From Sternotherus odoratus (Eukaryota > Chordata > Testudines > Kinosternidae), in NCBI GenBank assembly GCA_032164245.1, contig JAVMKO010000003.1:91821890-91885889 (forward strand): a DNA stretch of 64,000 nt, written 5' to 3'. A program made the position numbers and the translations under genes. The notes beneath the pieces were generated by a model. That model saw nothing but the letters and a program-made list of their open reading frames with translations. It searched no databases and had not been told where the DNA came from. Below are positions 56,756 through 64,000 of the stretch, piece after piece; position 1 is the stretch's first letter, and the number at the start of each line of letters is the position of its first letter.

Positions 56756-58221
56756 TGCCCCTTTAAGTATGCCAACTCTTAAGTACACTTCCTTGTTATT
56801 AGATCAGCTTGCAGAGACCAGCTGCTGCCAGCCAGCTCCCTCCCTCTTATGTACCCCCTGCTCTATGGAAGACGGGGTAAGCAAAGTGTGGGAGCAGAGG
56901 GGAGGGGGACACCCTGACATTACCCCCCCCCCTTCCGCCCGTCGCCCCCACACTGCAAGCAGGAGTCTCAGGGAGTAGCTCGAAGGCAGGAGCAGCACAT
57001 GGCAGTGGGGGGAAGGACAGCTGAACTGCCAGCAATTGATAGCCTGCTGGGCAGCTGCTGCACAGGGAATTTAGGGGAGCGGAGAGCTGATAAGGGGAAG
57101 ATGATGGGGGGGGGGGGTTGCTGGTCCACCGTGGTTCCAAACCCCCACCAGCTAGCTACAACGGGCTGCTCTTCCTGCAAGCAGTGGACAAAGCAAGCGG
57201 CTGCCAAAGGAGTTAGAAGGGAGCATTGCGCAACTTTAAACAAGCATGTTCCCTAATTGATCAGCAACAAAACAGTGTTAACTGGAATGACTTTAAGTGA
57301 GGGGTTCCTGTACATGAATATAATTGTAGAATTATCTCTTGCCTACAAAACTAGACTCTACTAACAAAACATAGTTGCTGTTCTGTTGACCTAGTGAGCT
57401 AAGTTCAGTAGTACATCTGTCCTAGCAATGCTTCTGCTCAATCCAGATGGATTGGTAGCACATACTTTTCTGTAGAAACATTGGGAGCCATAGTGGGTAA
57501 CATGTCCCACGGGATGGATTGCTCTGAAGGTAAGTGTAGACATGCCTGAGTTGCCCATCCTACCAGAGGAGAAGAGACATCTGTTGAAAGTATGGTTAAA
57601 ATAGTGATTATGGTGGGATTGCTACTCTAATGGCCTTATTTTTCATTCTTGGTATTTTTTTTCATTTTATACTTTTTTATGACTTTTGTATTTATTTAAC
57701 GTGGTGGTGATTAAAAAGATAGATTAGATTCAGACACATTAAGAGCACACGTGCTACAACTTTTAAACTTTGGGCGAACTTATCTGTCTTCCTTCATTGG
57801 ATTGTATGTTTTTGGTGTTTTTAATACTTGATTTGCTATGTTGATAACTTGATTGAATTTGACAAATGCAACTTTTAGAACATCAACACTGCCTCACTTT
57901 CAGACTACACGGGTGTGAATAGCAGTTCAAACCAAAGTGCTGTCTTGGATGTTGCAGGTGTGAACTAAAAGGTTCCTAGTTTAAATTAATGTAGTCTCCT
58001 TCAAACAGTCTACATTCATGCAAAATAGGAACCTTTTACTTCATGACTACTGCATCCACATGGGGGAGTTACAGTGCAGCACGTTGGTGTGCACTGCTCT
58101 TCACATTCCCATAGTCCAAACTGGAGGGCAGTGTAGATATGCCCTTTGATCCCCTGCAAATGCATGATGAACTAATGCTTCTAAAGTACCCCCAATTTAA
58201 GCTCTGATTATAAGTTCAGAG

Positions 58222-58292
58222 AGGGAATGTAGCTCAGGAACAGTGCAGATGCTTTTTATGCATGAGGACCCTTCATCAATCCTCATATCACA
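58222..58292 (+). repeat. Degenerate tRNA-like sequence (tRNA-Ala type) / SINE head
   Basis: GGGAATGTAGCTCAGGAACA corresponds to the acceptor and D arm, GATGC...GCATG to the anticodon stem, and CATCAATCC to a decayed T arm. The anticodon is not readable. A second loosely similar run (GGGGTTGCAGGTTCAGTTTT) follows at about 58336. I take it as a SINE head, not a working tRNA gene. Confidence 0.4.
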
Positions 58293-58429
58293 AGAAGAGC
58301 TCCCGGGGGGTTGAGTAAGTAGTTTCATAAATCAGGGGTTGCAGGTTCAGTTTTTACTGCAGCCAGTTTGGAATCCAGCATGCAATTTAGGTCCCTTTGT
58401 TACAGCATTAGTGAAAGGACACAAAAATT

Positions 58430-58760
58430 TGAAGTTCAGAGAAGGGCACCTAAAATCATAAAGGATATAAAATTATGAAGAGGGTGTGAAAGAAATATAT
58501 ATAACTGTCACCTTAGGCAAAGGTGAATAAGGGAGGATGTGAATACTGTTCAGATATTTGAGTGATTATTAACAGAAGGTTGCAAAGGGACTTCTCTTGC
58601 TGAGTTGGCTAAATGAAGTGTGATGGTCTTAAATGGAAAATGGAGAAATTCACATTAGTTATTAGACAAATGGCTTAACCAGGAGGAGAGTGAGACAAAT
58701 TGGCTTGTAATCTAGCTGAGTTAGCTAAAAATCTTACTGGGAAATGTTACAGTTCTGCTC
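58430..58760 (+). repeat. Probable CR1 3' region, very diverged
   Basis: GTTCAGAGAAGGGCACCTAA and ATCATAAAGGATATAAAATT follow the CR1 phrase for CAGAGGAGAGCAACAAAAATG. Later parts also follow its order loosely. Low identity throughout. Confidence 0.4.
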
Positions 58761-61700
58761 TCTGTTGGAATTGGGAACTGCATGACCCAAGTGGTTTTGT
58801 TCCCCCATTAGTTTTGATTCTATTCTATGATCAGTGCAGTTCTGCAAGTGGAGTTACTTTCTCACCGTGATTTTCAGCAGCTGAATTCTTCTTCCTTTCC
58901 TGAGAATACGAAGTAAAAAAAAATTAAAGTATGTTCGTGTCATTCAGTAATTTTATGATGCAGGCTGTAGACCTAGTAGTTTGTCAGTGTCCCGAATGCT
59001 AGGATTTGAAAAATTTACTAAACAACTTCTAATCAGAGGACTAACCCCACTAGCCAGGCATAGACATAAATGATGTAGGTGGGATTCCCACTAGCAAAGT
59101 CCATGGGCAGTCTTGGAAGCTTCTAGAATCAGCCATGCAGATCAAGGATCCTCTGCCTTTTTTATGCCTGTAGGTACCCCACCCACTCTGATTTTTGCAG
59201 TGTCATGGGTGTAAGTTAACAATTATTGTTCCTTGGCTTATGTTGCATATTCCTGCCTCATGAGATGATTTTTTTTTCTTTAACTACTACTGCCATGAAC
59301 TGGTACTTTTTCTTCTTGAACAGTTTATGGAAAGGCATGCTGTTTGTTGATATTAACTTCTCCATGAGTTTGAAGCATTTATTATCCTCTTTGTAGACTT
59401 TCACCAGCAAACGCTCTTTCCAGTCTCCCTGCATAATCTTGAAGAATAATTTATAGACTTCTTGTCATACATGTGAATATTTTTTCCCCACTGAGACATG
59501 GCACTAACACAGTGAAATGTGGTTCCTCCTGCGGGTAATAACTAGATGTCCCTTTTCACAAATTCATAAAACACAGCTCAGCAACTTTGTCAAAAATACC
59601 ATTCCTGATAACTTCCCTGTGATCAGTTCACAAAGAAAAGATCTCCACCAGCTAAAATTAAATATGAATGAAAATAACTAGAAGCTACTTTGCAGTTTAG
59701 TAGTTTCACCAGACATGTCCAGTAAAAAAAGGTTGTTTAAATCACGGTGACGAGCACTGTCCCTAATCAGTTGGCACTAAACCTGCATTATGGGACAGAG
59801 TGAGGTTGAGGGAACTTTCCCTTCCAACATTTTTGTCTTAGTGAAGAATGGGGGGGATCGAAACAGGCTTCACAGTGGGCAGACTGTGGCTCAGCAGTCC
59901 CCAAAGTCCTAGGATCGCCTTGCCTGGCAATCTGTGGGCCCATAGCGAAGCTGGAGTCTGTCGTTCCCTGGTGCTCCCAGAGTTCTCCCTGATGGCAGAG
60001 GGCCGGGCAAAGGAGATTCCTCTCCATTGGATTACTGCTCAGGGATCAAGGGGGAGGTGAGCAGTGTCTCAGAGTTGCCTCTTCCTGATACATCACACCA
60101 GCCTCCCCTAGAGCACTTTCTACCTCCTGGCTCCCTCTTCAGTTTGGTGTGTGGTTGCTGTACTCTCCCCACTCCCAGCAGAAGGTTCCTAATCCCTCTC
60201 AGCAGTCAGATGGGTATTTCCCAGCCCACTTCTCAGTTTCCAGTTATTCTTCCTTGGCAGGAAGCAGGGGACAGAAAAGGGTTATGTCCTTGGCTTCCCT
60301 GCTGGGTCTTATCCACTCTCCAGACCCTTCTTCCTGGCTTCCTCCCTTCAGACACTCTCTCCTTCACTCTCCCCTGCTTGACTGTCAGAGTCCCCTTCTA
60401 AGCAGAGCATGCTCTGCAGCTGCTGAGGTGTGGGGACTCTCTTGGCTATTACTGCTCCTTCACTCCTTTAGCTTTTGTCTGGGGTCTGTAAACCACATCA
60501 CAGGGAGGGAGATCTTAGCTGAACAGCAACCCCAGATTCAGAACGGTACATACATTCTGATGTAGCCTTTTAAAGGAGTGATTGATGACTCATGCCCTGA
60601 GTGATTGGACCAAAAGATAGAAACATTGATCATTCTGATTCAACACGGCTCTCAGCAGTGACATCTGTTATTCTCTGTGGACACCAACCTCGACTATCTG
60701 TGTGCAAACACTTTTTGTTTTATGACCAAAGCATATTGAGGGGATATGGCAAGGTCTTCTATATGCCTCCCACTTCTGATAATTGTACCCACGTACACAT
60801 GCACAGACACAGCCTAACTCTTGAGGTTAATTGATTTAATACTGGGTTCTTGCTCTGTGATTTGTGGCAGTCTTCAAGGATAGTACTTGATGCTGCAGAA
60901 AACATGCTTACTCAGCACACTCTGTTTCCCTTCACTATCACTTCCTTGTATTTCCACTGCTATTAAAAATGCATTGTATTCAAAGATGCATGTTAAAGTT
61001 TTTTATTCTGCTTTCACCCAGAATGCACTCCTCAGCCACCCCAACATTTTCATTAAATGTACAAAACTGGAAAAGCAGTGGCTAGAAGAGGTGCTCAAGC
61101 TAACAGCCCAGTGGCTGAACTGGGAGGGGACAGGTTTTCAGTGAAGCGATTCTAACTGTCTTTCTCCTCCCACCTTGATTTTTCAGAACCAATATTGATT
61201 GACTTTTCAAAGCATGTTGCAAAGCCGCTCTCTTTTCCTAGGTTTTTTTTCTTAGGCAGATCTAGGGGCCAGATGTGAAGGTTGAAGGAAGAAGGAGTTT
61301 AGTCACATGAATTTGTACTTGTGCCCAGAACTTTAGAGAGGTGTGGTTTTACAAATGGAAATAAATGTTGACATATTTCTGGTATTGAGATGTCCAGAAT
61401 TAAACACAATTTAGTTGTAAGAAACCTCTTTTCAACTTAAAGCATCCAATACATTCCCACAATAGTTAAAGTGGAAAAAGAGACAGTTCTAAAATGACAT
61501 ACTACATCCCAGCAAACTTATTTTAAAGTCTATGAACAGCACTGGCCAATGACCTTGCTGCAAAAATTGCTCAGAGAGATCTACTGATGCTGCTGTTGTG
61601 TTAATTGTTGTTCCATGCAACCCCACATAAAAAGTAGAGAGGTTTTAATTTTTTTTGACACTACAATAATTATTTGCCAAAGACTGTTATGAACTATTAT

Positions 61701-62135
61701 GCATGAGAAAATATATAGTTACCTTGGTAACATCATGAAGTACACTTTTTAAATAGTCATCTGTCATAGCAAAAGGAAGATTAGAGGAAAATGTAGGTGT
61801 GTTTTTTCTCTTAGCAAAGGTATTAAAAGGACAGTTGGCTTGAAAAAAATTACACTTCTGTCTGAATTTTTCTATTTAGCATTGCTACAAATAACACCTA
61901 AGAAGATTACAACTGAAACTGTAAGGGAGAGAGCTTTTTTCTATTTTTCAATTAATGCATTAATTCAACAACACTTTGTAAATAGTCACTTTTACTGTTT
62001 TCACTGATTAGCAAGATTTCCCTTGTTGTTTTTCTGCATCTGTTACACCACACCAGGGCAGAGAAAATAAAATGTGATTGTAAAACCGCAAAACTTGGAA
62101 AAGAGGTTCAAGGGTATATGTAGTATATTAAACTA

Positions 62136-62417
62136 CAGTAGACTCTCGATTATCCAGGATATAGGGAAAAAAATAATCCTGGTTAATAACGTCCTGGATA
62201 ATCACCATCCATAGGAAACATGGGGAGGGAGGGTTGGTTCACCAGCCATGGTGCACCAGGGGGACGGGGTGTTGGTTCACTGGCTGCCCTGCGCCCTGGT
62301 GGGGTTTTTTGTGTGTGTTTGGGGTGGCAACAAAGCCAGAGCGAGCCCTGCGAGTTAGGCGTTTGTTTGTTTTTGACGTCCTGGTTAACCCAATCCTGGA
62401 TAATCGAGAGTCTACTA
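62136..62417. mobile_element. Tigger/pogo-type MITE, copy B (inverted relative to 19752-20048)
   Basis: A 282-bp element flanked by TA on both sides. The ends are CAGTAGACTCTCGATTATCC and the complement of TAGTAGACTCTCGATTATCC. The inner CACCAGCCATGGTGCACCAG and GGTGGCAACAAAGCCAG match copy A in reverse complement. Confidence 0.85.
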
Positions 62418-62925
62418 TAGTTCTTTCTGTAGTTGACTAGATTTCAAGATGATTATGATGGATCTTTAATATTTCTCTAATAATACATTTTAAAGTGATA
62501 CAAATAGGGGACCATTTCATTGGTAGTGGATGGCACAAGCATCAGAGACCTGTTTGGCAGCTGGGAGAGAGAGGAGAGTAGCGAGTGGGTAGGGGCCTCA
62601 GGGAGGGAGCACAGCGGAGGCGGAGCAAGAGTAGGGACTTTGGCCAGATCAGGGGGGAGGGCCCACAGGGAAAAGAAAAATGTAGCACCTGTGCCATAAG
62701 GCATTATGGGAGATGTAGTCTGGCTGGGGAGCCCAGCCCACAGATGACAAAGGGGACACGAGGAAACTGCAGCTGCCTGAAACACTGCCAGGATATCTGA
62801 ATCAAAACACTTTGGTTTTCAGCTTAAATATTTTGGTTTATTAAAAAAAAATTCAAAATGCTTCTTACGCAGGCATTTTGTGCAAAAAAAAAAAAAAAGT
62901 TTCAAAAACCCACATTTCCATCAAA

Positions 62926-63129
62926 GGTAACAAAGAGTCCTGTGGCACCTTAAAGACTAACTAAAGTATTGAAGCATAAGCTTTCGTGGGCTAATACCCA
63001 CACGTCGGCCGACGACGTGGGTATTAGCCCACGAAAGCTTATGCTTCAATACTTTAGTTAGTCTTTAAGGTGCCACAGGACTCTTCGTTATCTCTGCTAT
63101 TCCAGACTAACACAGCTACCTCTCTGATT
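62926..63129. mobile_element. Penelope-like insertion formed by two head-to-head units
   Basis: A 204-bp unit bounded by perfect 13-bp target duplications CATTTCCATCAAA (62913-62925 and 63130-63142). Bases 62928-63008 and 63009-63090 are inverted copies of each other. The remaining right part, CCAGACTAACACAGCTAC and TCTCTGATT, is the usual end of the turtle Penelope-like repeat. Each arm holds GTGGGTATTAGCCCAC followed by GAAA, as in stem II and the second core strand of a hammerhead ribozyme. Confidence 0.8.
63009..63036 (+). ncRNA. Hammerhead-ribozyme-like core, probably inactive
   Basis: CCGACGA (63009-63015), stem GTGGG/CCCAC with loop TATTAG (63017-63032) and GAAA (63033-63036). The functional core begins CUGAUGA; here it reads CCGACGA, so the usually invariant U is C. 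The mirror copy on the - strand (62981-63008) has CCGACG followed by T in place of the final A. Penelope-like elements are known to carry hammerheads. Confidence 0.5.
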
Positions 63130-63396
63130 CATTTCCATCAAAAAATCGCATTGATAGAAAATTTTTGACCACACCTATAAGTAACCTCTCTGCTTTTTGG
63201 TTTAAAGGCATCTTTCTAGATTTCATATTTTTTTTCAGACTTTTCTATGATTTCTCTATTAAAGGACAACTTTTTAAAGACAGAGTTCCTATATCAATGT
63301 GATGCTATAATATCATGCTATAGATTTACCTTTGGAGGTGAACTCTTTGGACTCAGAAGTTCAGTTTTTGGTAGCATGTTGTTGTTGTTCTTTTCA

Positions 63397-63552
63397 GCGA
63401 TTCTCAAACTTTGCTAAACCCTTTTTACAAAATCACTTTCAACGGCGACTTCTATGTCCGCCGAAAAGCCGCCGAATGCAGAAGTAATTAATTCGGCAGC
63501 TTTTAAATGGTGCCAGGAGCTCGCAACCCCCCCAGTTTGAGAAACCCTCTTC
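63397..63552. mobile_element. Short hAT-type MITE
   Basis: Ends CAGCGATTCTCAAACTTTG and the complement of GAGGGTTTCTCAAACTGG. The middle GCCGCCGAATGCAGAAGTAA with TTCGGCAGCTTTTAAA is shared with the AATTCGGCGGCTTTTCAG part of the element at 21388-21707. The flanking 8-bp match is weak. Confidence 0.6.
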
Positions 63553-63640
63553 TATATATTGCCATAGCATGTAGGAGTCTCAGTCATGGACCAGGACCCC
63601 ATTGTGCTAGGTGCTGTACAAATACAGGGGGGAAACCAGT
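63553..63640 (+). repeat. Short interspersed repeat fragment
   Basis: CAGTCATGGACCAGGACCCC followed by ATTGTGCTAGGTGCTGTACA. This is a very common phrase in turtle and crocodilian genomes by recollection. Confidence 0.55.
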
Positions 63641-63870
63641 AAAATAATTTCATTTTCATATAATCTAGTCTTCAAATAATCTATTTTCCCAGAATGAAAT
63701 GTAACTTGGGTCAAAAACATTTTGCAAGACAAAACCATGAGTAACTGACATAGGAAACTGAAATTCCAAGATACTGCTGTTAATTCAGTAATACCAGCAG
63801 TCTGGATTAGCTGACAACACTGATGAAATCCCTGCTTTCAGATCTGTAGGTATCCTGCCATAGATTAGGG

Positions 63871-64000
63871 CGGGGGTGGGCAAACTTTTTGGCACGAAGG
63901 CCACATCGGGGTTGTGAAACTGTATGGAGGGCTGGATAGGGAAGGCGGTGCCTCCCCAAACAGCCTGGCCCCTCCCCCTATCCGACCCCTACCCACTTCC
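63871..64000. mobile_element. hAT element, left end only
   Basis: It begins CGGGGGTGGGCAAACTTTTT followed by GGCCACATCGGGGTTGTGAA. This is the same terminus group as the right end of 24027-24740 and is cut by the window end. Confidence 0.7.

Larger units (their letters stand above)
56240..57310. mobile_element. Tigger/pogo-type non-autonomous element
   Basis: A 1,071-bp element flanked by TA (56238-56239 and 57311-57312). The ends are CAGAAACTCCTCACTTAA and the complement of CAGGAACCCCTCACTTAA. Inside lie an inverted repeat TTTCACCAGACAAAAGACA (about 56356-56374 with its complement at 56416-56434), two dinucleotide tracts and a GC-richer right half. The frame of 153 codons on the - strand is only the dinucleotide tract plus flanks. 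Confidence 0.82.
40740..64000. other. Last intron in the window (more than 23 kb), overview
   Basis: No MTHFD1L exon follows 40739. Outside listed elements, these stretches hold nothing I can support: 40911-42890, 43641-45720, 46560-49330, 50232-50590, 53147-54284, 54557-56239, 57313-58220, 58760-62135, 62420-62912 and 63143-63396. 57900-58150 has a long imperfect inverted repeat (AAAAGGTTCCTAGTTTAAAT and its partner near 58025) and may be an old MITE. 59790-60580 is GC-richer and may be an unrecognised LTR. 62690-62720 has GCATTATGGGAGATGTAGTC, a phrase seen in other vertebrate repeats. Confidence 0.6.

Noticed and set aside
58222..58292. Possible tRNA-Ala gene
   Set aside because: The anticodon and T arm are decayed and the stems do not pair well, so it is kept only as a tRNA-like repeat.
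60027..60565. Two overlapping frames of 124 and 138 codons on the + strand
   Set aside because: Ser/Pro/Leu-rich with no recognisable motif, no splice context and each open in a different frame. They may be part of an unrecognised LTR.

Overview
This is a window of vertebrate nuclear DNA, most likely from a turtle (or another non-avian reptile). It is one stretch of a single large gene, MTHFD1L, read on the + strand and filled with transposons. Ten exons with canonical AG/GT borders and compatible phases (4346-4519 through 40628-40739) join to about 1,043 bp of coding sequence, roughly 347 residues. They encode the first half of the formate-tetrahydrofolate ligase domain of mitochondrial monofunctional C1-tetrahydrofolate synthase. 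The ATP-binding loop [11 protein letters not shown] and both family signatures ([11 protein letters not shown] and VASEIMA) are present. The gene starts upstream of the window, and the exon after 40739 lies beyond it, so 40740-64000 is one intron of more than 23 kb.

The turtle assignment rests on the mix of repeats: CR1 LINEs, tRNA-derived SINEs, a DIRS-type retrotransposon, PIF/Harbinger elements with separate transposase and Myb-like genes, many hAT elements with 8-bp target duplications, pogo/Tigger-type elements with TA duplications, a Penelope-like insertion and two solo LTRs. The family names come from recognised motifs, not from a database search.

Layout: 1-4345 upstream intron with a nearly full-length but broken Harbinger element. 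4520-19422 first intron, with a hairpin-rich MITE, a CR1, three hAT elements and two pieces of a DIRS element. 19560-30201 cluster of short introns carrying exons 2-8, with a possible antisense exon at 20250-20530. 30343-40627 two longer introns around exon 9. 40740-64000 last intron.

The most unusual object is in the last intron: a 1.9-kb non-autonomous hAT element (51228-53138, perfect 8-bp duplication CATGTGGG) that carries an antisense copy of what looks like the first coding exon of protein kinase C gamma (PRKCG), including its splice donor, with the exon end duplicated in tandem. Also notable is a 204-bp Penelope-like insertion (62926-63129) bounded by a 13-bp duplication. It is almost entirely a palindrome of two hammerhead-ribozyme-like units. 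I found no complete gene, no CRISPR array and no functional RNA gene.
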